From JBHYDC01 sp051861205 (lineage in GTDB: Bacteria; Pseudomonadota; Alphaproteobacteria; Rhizobiales; Pleomorphomonadaceae), in contig JBHYDC010000005.1 in the NCBI GenBank assembly GCA_051861205.1, positions 1 to 64,000 of the forward strand: a DNA stretch of 64,000 nt, in the 5' to 3' direction. Of this stretch, positions 8,683-16,922 are shown in pieces; within the stretch, counting starts at the first letter, position 1; each line of letters opens with the position of its first letter. The translations under genes and the position numbers were made by a program. Under the pieces are notes generated by a model. That model was given only the letters and a program-made list of their open reading frames with translations. It was not told the origin of the DNA and ran no database searches.

Positions 8683-9927
8683 TCATAACCGATGATCAGC
8701 GGTTTCGACGGCATCACGTTCCAGTGTTGCCGCGCGGCGGTGCCGATGGCCGTCGAGATCTTCGAGGCGCCGGGCGATTTCGGCCGCGACCGCCTTTGCC
8801 GCTGGTGAATCCCGCCAGACCAGATGGAAGACGAACGGAACGCGGTGGGCGAGTTCAACCACCCGAACTCTGTCCAGAATCGCCGCGACGGACGAGCGGC
8901 CGAGCAGTGAGATAAATCCGTGTCTGGCGACCAAATTCACCAGGACCGGCAGCGATTCGACCTCCACCATCGGCGTCATCAGGAAATCGAGGCCGAAGTC
9001 CGTTTCGATCTGGGAGAGGGCCTGCCCCAGCCCGGTCCGGCTGCTGGTAACGCAGATCGGATGGCGGGCGGCAAGCTCCGCGAGGCTGTTGCCCGACGAG
9101 CCCGGGGGCGCGATCACGACCAGATCCGTCTCGCCGAACCGCCGGCTGGCAAATCCGTCCAGCCCGAAGATGCTGTCGATGATCGCAACATCGATCAACC
9201 GCGACTTGATCGCCTCGCGCAGACTATCGGCCGGCATGCTGACGAGCGAGATGGGCTTCAGCCCCTCCGTCCGGCTCCAATCCGCGATGACTTGGGCCAG
9301 ACCGCGCGCGATCCAGCTATCGGGTCCGGTTTGAAGGATCGAGCCGACCCGCAGCGTCCGCGACGATCGGCTGAAGCGCGCCTTGGCGGGCGAGCGCAGG
9401 CCGCGCCAGATCGTTTCCAGGATGGCGAAGGAGGCAAGCGCGGCCCGTCCTCGTTCGGTCATCGTCACGCCGGCTGGCGAGCGATCGAGCAGGCCTCCGC
9501 CCAAAATGGCTTCCAGATCTGAAATCTGCCGGGATAACTGTGGCTGCCCGATACCGATCGCATGGGCGACGCTGCTTATGCTCCCACGCTGCGCGACGTC
9601 CACGAAGCGGCCGATCGCAAGCAGGCTCAAGGGCGTGCGCACAGCCCAATGCCGTCCCCCTGCGGCATCGACATCCGGATCGACCAGCCGGGCGATGAAC
9701 TGCAAGCGCGCGAGAAACGCGTCGAGTTCGGGCCTGATCCGTTCGGCCATCGGCAATAGAAAGGCACGTCCGCTGCCGCGCTGGAGAAGCGGCACGGCGA
9801 TTTCGGTCTCCAGCCTGCGCACCGCCGTCGCCACCGTTGAAATCGGCAAGCCCAACTGGCGCGCCGCGCCGCGCACAGAGCCGGCGGCCAGAACGGCCTG
9901 GACGATGCAAAGGCAGGCGGTGTGCAT
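8683..9927 (-). CDS. LysR-type regulator with two tandem helix-turn-helix domains
   Basis: A 414-residue protein, about 110 residues longer than normal LysR regulators. Residues about 4-62 form one LysR-like winged helix (VQAVLAAGSVRGAARQLG, then STVATAVRRLETEI). A second, equally recognisable one occupies about 100-160 (VDVAQRGSISSVAHAIG, then PQLSRQISDLEAILGGGL). The effector domain starts near 190 (LRVGSILQTGPDSWIARGL). It is transcribed away from the lyase/transporter operon starting at 10140, so it is the likely local regulator of that operon. The two HTH units could contact two half-sites from one chain. The first unit looks more degenerate, so it may have a dimerisation rather than DNA-binding role. 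The inducer is inferred to be ergothioneine or a breakdown product. Confidence 0.85.
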   Translation of the reverse strand: MHTACLCIVQAVLAAGSVRGAARQLGLPISTVATAVRRLETEIAVPLLQRGSGRAFLLPMAERIRPELDAFLARLQFIARLVDPDVDAAGGRHWAVRTPLSLLAIGRFVDVAQRGSISSVAHAIGIGQPQLSRQISDLEAILGGGLLDRSPAGVTMTERGRAALASFAILETIWRGLRSPAKARFSRSSRTLRVGSILQTGPDSWIARGLAQVIADWSRTEGLKPISLVSMPADSLREAIKSRLIDVAIIDSIFGLDGFASRRFGETDLVVIAPPGSSGNSLAELAARHPICVTSSRTGLGQALSQIETDFGLDFLMTPMVEVESLPVLVNLVARHGFISLLGRSSVAAILDRVRVVELAHRVPFVFHLVWRDSPAAKAVAAEIARRLEDLDGHRHRRAATLERDAVETADHRL

Positions 9928-9956
9928 CTTCTCTCGTCTTCTCCTGGCGGACTATG

Positions 9957-9976
9957 TGAGCATAATTTTGCGCTCA
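9957..9976. promoter_or_regulatory. Inverted repeat in the divergent regulator/lyase promoter region
   Basis: Arms TGAGC and GCTCA are separated by 10 AT-rich bases, in the 212-bp gap between the divergent LysR gene (start 9927) and the lyase operon (start 10140). Size and place suit a LysR-type operator. The arms are short, so this is tentative. Confidence 0.35.
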
Positions 9977-10139
9977 ATTCATAACGTTAGAGCATATGCC
10001 CTGTTCAAGCTTCGGGATATCCCCCATCATGCCGCTGCATTGTTAGTTGTTGTCGTCTGCGGACTATCAGGCATCATTCTAGATGCCGACTGGATAGACT
10101 GGGTACAACGCGCCTTGCGGCGATCGGTCGTTTTCGGGG

Positions 10140-11735
10140 GTGGGATTGAAGACGGGGAGCAACGCAATCCTTCTTGGCGGCAGGCGTCTGTCCATATCGG
10201 ACGTGCTTCTCCTCTGCGAGGCCGAAACCCGCATTGAAATCGCACCGGAAGCGCTCGCGCGCTGCCGCGACGCCCGATCTGTCGTGATCGACCATCTCAA
10301 CGGCGGCAGGCCGCTTTACGGCGTGAACCTCGGCGTCGGCGCCATGAAGAGCTTCCGCTTCGAGGGCGACGCCTTCGTCAGTCTCAACGAGACCCTCGTT
10401 CTGGCCCATACCGTCGGCATCGGCGATGCTCTGCCGCCCGGCGTGGTGCGGCTTGCGCTCGCGCTTCGGCTGAACACGCTTCTGGTGGGGCGTTCGGGTT
10501 GTTCGCAGGAGTTCATCCAGGCAGTTGCCGATCTTCTTGCCGCCGGCATCACACCCGTCGTTGAAGGCTATGGTTCGGTCGGCTGCGCCGATATCCTCGC
10601 GAACGGCCAGATCGGCGCCGCGCTTGCCGGCCATGGCGACGGCGTTTGCAAGGGCCGGGTCGCGCCGATGGCCGAACTCCTTGCCGAGCACAAACTCGAA
10701 CCGCATCTGATGCGGGCGAAGGACGCGATTTCCGCCATCAGCAGCAACGTCGTGTCGCTGGCGGGAGCCGTGTTCGCTGTTCGCGCCGCCGTCCGCTCGA
10801 TCGACCTCATGTTAACTGCCTCCGTCACGGCCGCCGCGGCGCTCGCCGGCGCACCGGATCCCTGGCGCGCGGCGGCTCTGCACGGGCGCGGGTCCACCGC
10901 TGCCATCGGGCAATGGCTGATCGAAACGCACCGCGAGGCATCCTGGCCGCGCGAAGACACCGTGCACGACAGCCTCGGCATCCGCTTCCTCGCGGATATC
11001 TACGGCCCGATCTACGATGCGCTCGCAGCGCTGATCGACGAGATCGAAGCGCTGACCGATTTCGTGGATGAAAATCCGATCGTGACGGACGGGACGATCC
11101 TCGCATCCGGCGGCTCACATCTTCTCAGCCTGGGCCTGAAACTGGACGGGGCGCGCCTTGCGCTCACTCACGCGGCCCGCAACGGCTACAACCACTGTGC
11201 CCAATTAATCGCCGGGCGCAGCGGCGGGTTGCCGGTGAACTTGGCCGCTCCGGGTTCGGTGATGACCGGGTTTGGCCCCATGCTGAAGGTCGCTGGCGCG
11301 CTTGTTACGGAGGCCTTCTCCAACGCGGCCCCCGTGTCCTCTCTGCCGCTGGTAATGGCCAGCGGCCTTGAGGACGAAGCCCTTCACCTGACCCTTGCCA
11401 TCGACAAGCTGGATCGCCAGTCCGCGCTGGTCGAGACCCTCGCCGCCGTCGTCGCGGTCATGGCGTCTCAGGCGCTGGAAATCTCTGGCCTATCGCGGGC
11501 AGGGCCGCTCGCGGCGCTGTTCGACACCGTGCGCGGCGTGGTTCCCTTCGCCGACCGCGACCGGCCGATGGCAGGCGCGATCGACCGTGTTCGCGCGGCG
11601 CTTGCCACCGCCCACCCGCAGATTGTGGCGGCCGGGCGCTTTGATCTGCTACCCCTTCGCAATCTGTTCGATCTTCCCGCTTCGGGAGGGGGCGAAAGCC
11701 CCCAAAACGGCGCTGTGCCGCTCGAAACTGTCTAG
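10140..11735 (+). CDS. MIO-less ammonia-lyase superfamily enzyme, probable ergothionase
   Basis: A 531-residue member of the histidine/phenylalanine ammonia-lyase fold. YGVNLGVG near residue 60 is the lid-Tyr region of HAL, and GSVG at 145-148 precedes the position where HAL enzymes carry Ala-Ser-Gly. Here residues 149-151 are Cys-Ala-Asp, so the MIO electrophile cannot form. The following DLAPLAH is replaced by ILANGQIG. Ergothionases, which eliminate trimethylamine from ergothioneine to give thiourocanate, belong to this fold and are reported to lack MIO because trimethylamine is a good leaving group. The downstream urocanase, hydantoinase, carbamoylase and DUF917 genes complete the same pathway. 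The start is GTG at 10140 behind a G-rich stretch. An ordinary HutH role is unlikely. A lyase for another histidine betaine is the alternative. Confidence 0.8.
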   Translation: MGLKTGSNAILLGGRRLSISDVLLLCEAETRIEIAPEALARCRDARSVVIDHLNGGRPLYGVNLGVGAMKSFRFEGDAFVSLNETLVLAHTVGIGDALPPGVVRLALALRLNTLLVGRSGCSQEFIQAVADLLAAGITPVVEGYGSVGCADILANGQIGAALAGHGDGVCKGRVAPMAELLAEHKLEPHLMRAKDAISAISSNVVSLAGAVFAVRAAVRSIDLMLTASVTAAAALAGAPDPWRAAALHGRGSTAAIGQWLIETHREASWPREDTVHDSLGIRFLADIYGPIYDALAALIDEIEALTDFVDENPIVTDGTILASGGSHLLSLGLKLDGARLALTHAARNGYNHCAQLIAGRSGGLPVNLAAPGSVMTGFGPMLKVAGALVTEAFSNAAPVSSLPLVMASGLEDEALHLTLAIDKLDRQSALVETLAAVVAVMASQALEISGLSRAGPLAALFDTVRGVVPFADRDRPMAGAIDRVRAALATAHPQIVAAGRFDLLPLRNLFDLPASGGGESPQNGAVPLETV

Positions 11736-11762
11736 TTCATTCCCTCAACCAGGAACCAATCC

Positions 11763-12668
11763 ATGCTCAAATCTATGCTTCTGGCCGCTGCCTTCTCCAC
11801 CGTCGCTTTCGCGGCTTCGGCGGCGGATGTCGTCGTATCCTCCAAGATCGACACCGAAGGCACGCTGCTCGGCAACGTCATCTTGTTGACGCTTCAGGCC
11901 AACGGCATTCCCGCCGTCGACAAGATCGCGCTCGGCGGCACGCCCGTCGTGCGCAAGGCGATCGCCGCCGGTGAAATCGACATCTATCCGGAATACACCG
12001 GCAACGTCGCCTTCTTCTACGACAAGGCGGATGATCCGGTCTGGCGCGACATGGCCAAGGGCTATGAAATGGCCAAGAGCCTTGATTACGAAGGCGCAAA
12101 GATCGTCTGGCTGCCCAACGCCCCCGCCAACAACACCTGGGCGATCGCCGTTCGCAAGGACGTTGCGGAGCCGGCCGGCCTGAAGACCATGTCCGACTTC
12201 GGCAAGTGGGTTGCCGGCGATGGCGCGGTTATGCTCGCCGGTTCGGCCGAATTCGTGAACTCGGCCGGCGCGCTTCCCGCCTTCCAGACCACCTATGGTT
12301 TCACCATGAAGCCGGAACAACTCGTGGTCCTGTCGGGCGGCGACACGGCGGCCACTATCAAGGCGGCGGCCGAGCAGACGAGCGGCGTCAACACCGCGAT
12401 GGTCTACGGCACCGACGGTGCGATCGATCCTTCGGGTCTCGTCGTGATGGAAGACGATAAGGGCGTTCAGCAGGTCTACGCTCCCGCGCCGATCGTGCGC
12501 GAGGAGGTCTTGAACGCCAACCCGAAGATTGCTGAAGTGCTGGCTCCGGTGTTCGCCAAGCTCGACGCGGACACGCTGCGCGGCCTTAACGCCCGCATCC
12601 AGGTTGACGGTGAGCCTGCCCGCGACGTGGCCGAGTCCTTCCTCAAGGAAGCCGGCTTCCTGAAGTAA
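11763..12668 (+). CDS. Substrate-binding protein, OpuC/OsmF class; candidate ergothioneine binder
   Basis: A 301-residue periplasmic binding protein with a signal peptide (MLKSMLLAAAFSTVAFAASA, cleavage near residue 21). The motif GEIDIYPEYTGN is typical of the QAT-family binding proteins for glycine betaine, choline and relatives (OsmF/YehZ, OpuBC). Known bacterial ergothioneine importers (EgtUV type) use binding domains of this same family, and ergothioneine is itself a betaine. The gene lies 27 bases after the lyase, with AGGA before its ATG, and is followed by two permeases and an ATPase. The cage of aromatic residues that would prove quaternary-amine binding cannot be placed without alignment. 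Confidence 0.85.
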   Translation: MLKSMLLAAAFSTVAFAASAADVVVSSKIDTEGTLLGNVILLTLQANGIPAVDKIALGGTPVVRKAIAAGEIDIYPEYTGNVAFFYDKADDPVWRDMAKGYEMAKSLDYEGAKIVWLPNAPANNTWAIAVRKDVAEPAGLKTMSDFGKWVAGDGAVMLAGSAEFVNSAGALPAFQTTYGFTMKPEQLVVLSGGDTAATIKAAAEQTSGVNTAMVYGTDGAIDPSGLVVMEDDKGVQQVYAPAPIVREEVLNANPKIAEVLAPVFAKLDADTLRGLNARIQVDGEPARDVAESFLKEAGFLK

Positions 12669-12677
12669 GCGAGAGGC

Positions 12678-13850
12678 ATGAACAGACCAATGGCTTCGCC
12701 GGCGCGCTTCAAGGTAGACCGTTTTGGGGTCGTGCTGGTTCTAGCCGGCGGGCTCGCCGCCATGTTCATGCCGCTTGTCGTCATCAAGCCAAACCGGATC
12801 GCGGCAGGGGTGCCCGCCGCGATCCAAGACCTTCTCGGCGTACCCGCCGCGTCGGTGTTGCTGATCGTCTTGATCGCGGCTGCGGTCGTGGCGCTCGCTT
12901 TCAAGGGCGCCGCCATCCGCCTTGCCGCCGCTGCTCTCCTGATCGTGGCCGCCTGCGTCTGTCTCGGTCTGATCGCGACGGCCGTTCTGCCCGATACCAA
13001 ATCCGCCCGCATTTCCACCGGCGGCGCCTTCTGGGCGATCCTCGGCGTCGGCGTGCTCTTCCTTACCGATGCGCTGGTCCGACTGCGGCCGCCGCCGATC
13101 TTGCGCATAGTCGTGCTTTTCGCCTTCGCCGGCTTCCTCGCCTTGATGTTTTGGTCCGGCGTTCTCGGCGACCTTTCGGTGCTGCGGGAGTATACCAGCC
13201 GCGCTCCGCAATTCTGGACGGAGGCTGTCCGGCATGTCGTTCTCGCCTTCGGCTCGCTCTTCGGCGCCATCGTCATCGGCATTCCCGTCGGCATTCTCTG
13301 CCACTGGGTTCCGCGCGTGCGCTCCTCGATCCTTCAGACGCTGAGCATGATCCAGACCATTCCGAGCATCGCGCTCTTCGGCCTTCTCATGGCGCCCCTC
13401 GGCATCATCGCGGCCACCGTGCCCTTCGCGGCCGAGATCGGCATTCGCGGCATCGGCGTTGCGCCGGCCCTGATTGCGCTTCTGCTCTACGCGTTGCTGC
13501 CCGTCGTAGCCAACACGGTCGTCGGCCTCCAGACCGTTCCTAACGCGGTGCGCGATGCGGCAGAGGGCATGGGCCTGACGCGCCGGCAGGTCCTCACCGA
13601 CATCGAACTCCCCCTGGCGTTCCCGATCATCCTCACCGGCGTGCGCATCGTTCTCGTTCAGAATATCGGCCTTGTCACGGTCGCCGCACTCATCGGCGGC
13701 GGCGGCTTCGGCGCCTTCGTGTTCCAGGGCATCAACCAAACGGCCTTGGACCTCGTGCTCCTCGGCGCGGTACCCACCGTGCTGATGGCTTTTGCCTCCG
13801 CCGTTATCCTCGACGCCGCCGTCGACGCGATGAGAAGGAACGCCGCATGA
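12678..13850 (+). CDS. QAT-family ABC permease (YehY-like, long N-terminal membrane region)
   Basis: A 390-residue inner-membrane protein. The first 180 residues contain four to five extra hydrophobic helices, such as GVVLVLAGGLAAMFMPLVVI and VLLIVLIAAAVVALAF. From about 185 comes the ordinary betaine-type permease domain, with the ATPase-contact EAA loop near VPNAVRDAAEGMGLTRRQVL and IELPLAFPIILTGVRI. The YehY component of the E. coli YehWXYZ system has the same long layout. The ATG is preceded by GAGAGGC and follows the binding-protein gene by 9 bases. It forms the channel with the second permease at 14782. Confidence 0.87.
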   Translation: MNRPMASPARFKVDRFGVVLVLAGGLAAMFMPLVVIKPNRIAAGVPAAIQDLLGVPAASVLLIVLIAAAVVALAFKGAAIRLAAAALLIVAACVCLGLIATAVLPDTKSARISTGGAFWAILGVGVLFLTDALVRLRPPPILRIVVLFAFAGFLALMFWSGVLGDLSVLREYTSRAPQFWTEAVRHVVLAFGSLFGAIVIGIPVGILCHWVPRVRSSILQTLSMIQTIPSIALFGLLMAPLGIIAATVPFAAEIGIRGIGVAPALIALLLYALLPVVANTVVGLQTVPNAVRDAAEGMGLTRRQVLTDIELPLAFPIILTGVRIVLVQNIGLVTVAALIGGGGFGAFVFQGINQTALDLVLLGAVPTVLMAFASAVILDAAVDAMRRNAA

Positions 13851-14785
13851 TCGTCATCGACGGTGTGACCAAGCGCTACGGCGATGCGACCGTGGTGGAC
13901 AACGTTTCGATGACGGTCGAGAAAGGCACGATCACCGTCATCGTGGGCACGTCCGGTTCGGGCAAATCGACGCTGCTGCGCATGATCAACCGGCTGGTGC
14001 CGATGACTTCCGGCCGCATCCTGGTCGGCGGCCAAAACACCGCCGATGTGCCCGTGACCGAGCTTCGCCGGGGCATCGGCTATGCCATTCAAGGCCACGG
14101 CCTCTTTCCCCATCGCACGGTCGCCGAGAACATCGGAACCGTGCCGGGGCTACTCGGCTGGGAACGCGAGCGCATCACCGCGCGGGTGAAGGAACTCCTC
14201 GCCGTCTTCGATCTCGATTTTGCAACCTTCTCGAACAAATACCCGCACCAACTTTCCGGCGGCCAGCAGCAGCGCGTCGGCGTCGCGCGGGCGCTAGCGG
14301 CGGAACCTGAGCTTCTTCTCATGGACGAGCCCTTCGGCGCGCTCGATCCGGTGATCCGCGCGAAGGCACAGGACGATCTCCTCGCCATTCAGCAGCGCTT
14401 CGGCACCACAGTCGTACTCGTCACGCATGACATGGACGAAGCCTTCCACCTCGGCAACAAGATCGCCGTGATGAACTCTGGCCGCGTCCTGCAATACAAC
14501 ACCCCGACCGAAATTCTCGTGAACCCAGCCGATCCCTTCTGCGTGCAACTCACCGGCACGGCCGACCGGGCGTTGAAGCTTCTGTCGCTCACCCGCGTCG
14601 CCGACATCATGCAGCCCCGGCGCGACGGGCTGACCGAGACCGTGACCGGCGACATGTCGCTGCGTGAGGCGCTGTCCGAATTCACTTGGCGCGGCCTGTC
14701 CGAAGCTGCTGTCGTGGACGCGGCCGGCGCCCCCGTCGGGTCGCTCACGCTCGGCACGCTTCTGGCGCACGGGCGGCGGCAATGA
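13847..14785 (+). CDS. QAT-family ABC transporter ATPase
   Basis: A 312-residue ATP-binding subunit. Walker A is GTSGSGKST (about residues 36-44), the signature is LSGGQQQRVGVARAL, Walker B is LLLMDEPFGALD and the switch His is in VLVTHDMDEAFHLG. After the ATPase domain, residues about 245-310 (RVADIMQPRRDGLTE, then AVVDAAGAPVGSLTLGTLL) resemble one CBS-type repeat. OpuA-like ATPases sense ionic strength through CBS pairs. One repeat here could pair in the dimer. Its ATG overlaps the stop of the upstream permease by 4 bases and its own stop overlaps the next permease by 4 bases, so the subunits are translationally coupled. Confidence 0.92.
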   Translation: MIVIDGVTKRYGDATVVDNVSMTVEKGTITVIVGTSGSGKSTLLRMINRLVPMTSGRILVGGQNTADVPVTELRRGIGYAIQGHGLFPHRTVAENIGTVPGLLGWERERITARVKELLAVFDLDFATFSNKYPHQLSGGQQQRVGVARALAAEPELLLMDEPFGALDPVIRAKAQDDLLAIQQRFGTTVVLVTHDMDEAFHLGNKIAVMNSGRVLQYNTPTEILVNPADPFCVQLTGTADRALKLLSLTRVADIMQPRRDGLTETVTGDMSLREALSEFTWRGLSEAAVVDAAGAPVGSLTLGTLLAHGRRQ

Positions 14786-15543
14786 AGCCGGGACCTTTGC
14801 TCTTGCGCCTCGGAACGCTGGCGCTGCTTCTCGCCCTGATTGTCCGGCCGGAGACCTTCGCGGCCTTCTTCGGCACGCTCACCCGCGAGGGCGCACCGAC
14901 CATCTACACCCAGGCGAGCCTCGTTTCGCTGGCCATTTCGCACCTTGAACTCGTCGCGATAGCGCTGGCCGCCAGCGCGGCGCTCGCCATTGCCGGCGGG
15001 ATTTTCGTGACGCGGCCGCGCGGGGCGGAATTCCTCCCTCTCTCGCGCGCCATCGCCAACGCCGGGCAGACCTTCCCGCCCGTTGCTGTGCTGGCGCTCG
15101 CCGTGCCTGCCGTCGGCTTCGGCGTGGCGCCCACGCTGATCGCCCTGTTCCTCTACGGCCTACTCCCGATCTTCGAAAACACCATCTCGGGTCTTCGCCA
15201 AGTTCCGCCCGCCGTGCTGGACGCGGCCGACGGTATGGGCATGAGCGAGGGGCAGCGGCTCTGGCAGGTGGAATTGCCGCTCGCCTTGCCGCTGATCCTC
15301 GAAGGCATCAAGGTCGCGACCGTCATCAGCGTCGGCACCGCCACGATCGGCTCGACGGTCGCGGCCAAAGGGCTCGGCGAGGTTATCATCGCCGGCCTTC
15401 TGTCTGACAACAACGCCTTCGTTTTGCAAGGCGCGATCGTGGTCGGGCTTATGGCTGTTTTGATCTATGACGCGCTCGGCCTCCTCGAACGCGGCATCGC
15501 CCGCCGCCTCGGCCTGCCGTCCCGCGCCGGAGCTGCCGCATGA
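14782..15543 (+). CDS. Second QAT-family ABC permease (YehW-like)
   Basis: A 253-residue inner-membrane permease starting at the overlapping ATGA. Hydrophobic segments begin with RLGTLALLLALIVRP. The permease EAA loop is near VLDAADGMGMSEGQRLWQVELPLALPLILEG. GTATIGSTVAAKGLGEVI is typical of OpuC/Yeh permeases. Together with the permease at 12678, the ATPase and the binding protein it makes a four-part importer of the YehWXYZ layout. The stop overlaps the hydantoinase start by 4 bases, tying uptake directly to the catabolic enzymes. Confidence 0.9.
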   Translation: MKPGPLLLRLGTLALLLALIVRPETFAAFFGTLTREGAPTIYTQASLVSLAISHLELVAIALAASAALAIAGGIFVTRPRGAEFLPLSRAIANAGQTFPPVAVLALAVPAVGFGVAPTLIALFLYGLLPIFENTISGLRQVPPAVLDAADGMGMSEGQRLWQVELPLALPLILEGIKVATVISVGTATIGSTVAAKGLGEVIIAGLLSDNNAFVLQGAIVVGLMAVLIYDALGLLERGIARRLGLPSRAGAAA

Positions 15544-16922
15544 GCGACTTTGACCTTGTGATCGCCGGAACGGTCGTCACCCCGTCCCGCCTCATCCCGA
15601 ACGGCTTCGTCGCCGTCCGTGACGGGCTGATCGCGCTCGTCGGCCAAGGCGTCGCGCCCGCCGCGCGCACCCGGCATGTGATGCCGGAAGCGCTGATCCT
15701 GCCGGGCGCGATCGACGCGCAGGTGCATTCGCTCAGCCAGCGCAGCCAGGAGGATTTCCCCTGGTCCACCCGATCGGCCGCGGCCGGCGGCGTTACGACC
15801 ATCGTCGATATGCCCTATGACGAGGGCGACCTCGTGTGCTCCGCCGCAGCCCTCACCCGCAAGGCGGAACACGCCGAACGCAGCGCGCGCGTCGATGTCG
15901 CGCTCTACGGCACGATCGATCCGGAGGAAGGCCCCGCCCGCATCCCCGAAATGGTCGCGGCCGGTGCGGCCTCGTTCAAATTCTCCACCTTCGGCACCGA
16001 TGCCAAGCGCTTTCCGCGCATCGCACCGAAGCTCCTCGCCGACTGTTTTGCGGCCATCGCCCCGACCGGGCTCGCCGCCGGCGTGCATAATGAAAACCAC
16101 GAGGCGGTGGATGCCGCCATGGCCGCAGTGCGCGCGGCCGGCATCACCGATTGGCGCGCACATGGGTTATCCCGCCCGCCCGTCACCGAAATGCTGGCGA
16201 CCGCCGAGATCTATGAAACCGGCGCGATCACCGGCTGCCCCGCCCATGTCGTGCATTCCTCGCTCGCGCGCGGCTACGACCTTGCCGCCGCCTACCGCGC
16301 GCAGGGCTTTGCCGCCACAATCGAATGCTGCATCCACTATCTCGTTCTCGACGAGGAAAACGACGTCCGCCGCCTCGGAGGCAAGGCGAAGATCAATCCG
16401 CCGATCCGCCCGCGCGCCGAGGTCGAAGCGCTGTGGCGGCGGGTCGCGGCGGGGCTAGTCACTCTTGTCTCTACCGATCACGTGAGTTGGTCCGAGGACC
16501 GGAAGACCAATCCGGACATGCTGGCCAACAGCAGTGGCGTTCCCGGCCTCGAAGTGATGATCCCACTCTTTGTTAAGGGCGCTCTGGAACGCGGTATCGA
16601 CCTCACCGCCGCCGCCCGGCTCATGTCGGAGAATCCCGCCCGCCATTTCCGGATCGACCACATCAAAGGCGCGCTGACCCCCGGCCGCGACGCCGATATC
16701 ACCGTGCTCTTGCCCCGCGAGCGGGTCTATGACGCAGCGGCCAGCGGCCATAACATCGTGGGCTGGAGCCCCTATAACGGCATCCGCCTGCCGTGGACCG
16801 TCGCCGGGACGTGGCTGCGCGGAACGCCCGTTTTTGACGGCGAAACCGTTTTGGCCGAACCCGGCTTCGGGCGTTTCGTCCGCCCGCCCGCCTCGCATAT
16901 TCTGGCGCGGACGGCGTCATGA
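15540..16922 (+). CDS. Hydantoinase-like amidohydrolase (probable hydantoin-5-propionate hydrolase)
   Basis: A 460-residue cyclic amidohydrolase of the dihydropyrimidinase/allantoinase group. Recognisable ligand regions are PGAIDAQVHSLSQ (about residues 55-67), the lysine to be carboxylated in ASFKFSTFG, AGVHNENHE, AHVVHSS and the Asp in STDHVSW. In the proposed pathway it opens hydantoin-5-propionate to N-carbamoyl-glutamate, the step parallel to dihydropyrimidinase in uracil breakdown. One oddity is that the usual H-x-H of the first metal site reads Q-V-H, so the first His is Gln. Either the site is mono-metallic or Gln is a ligand. The gene overlaps both neighbours by 4 bases. Confidence 0.82.
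   Translation: MSDFDLVIAGTVVTPSRLIPNGFVAVRDGLIALVGQGVAPAARTRHVMPEALILPGAIDAQVHSLSQRSQEDFPWSTRSAAAGGVTTIVDMPYDEGDLVCSAAALTRKAEHAERSARVDVALYGTIDPEEGPARIPEMVAAGAASFKFSTFGTDAKRFPRIAPKLLADCFAAIAPTGLAAGVHNENHEAVDAAMAAVRAAGITDWRAHGLSRPPVTEMLATAEIYETGAITGCPAHVVHSSLARGYDLAAAYRAQGFAATIECCIHYLVLDEENDVRRLGGKAKINPPIRPRAEVEALWRRVAAGLVTLVSTDHVSWSEDRKTNPDMLANSSGVPGLEVMIPLFVKGALERGIDLTAAARLMSENPARHFRIDHIKGALTPGRDADITVLLPRERVYDAAASGHNIVGWSPYNGIRLPWTVAGTWLRGTPVFDGETVLAEPGFGRFVRPPASHILARTAS

Noticed and set aside
12741..13739. Long open frame on the strand opposite the first permease
   Set aside because: Low-complexity Asp/Glu/Arg/Gly-rich translation without family resemblance; it mirrors the high-GC codon pattern of the real permease gene.
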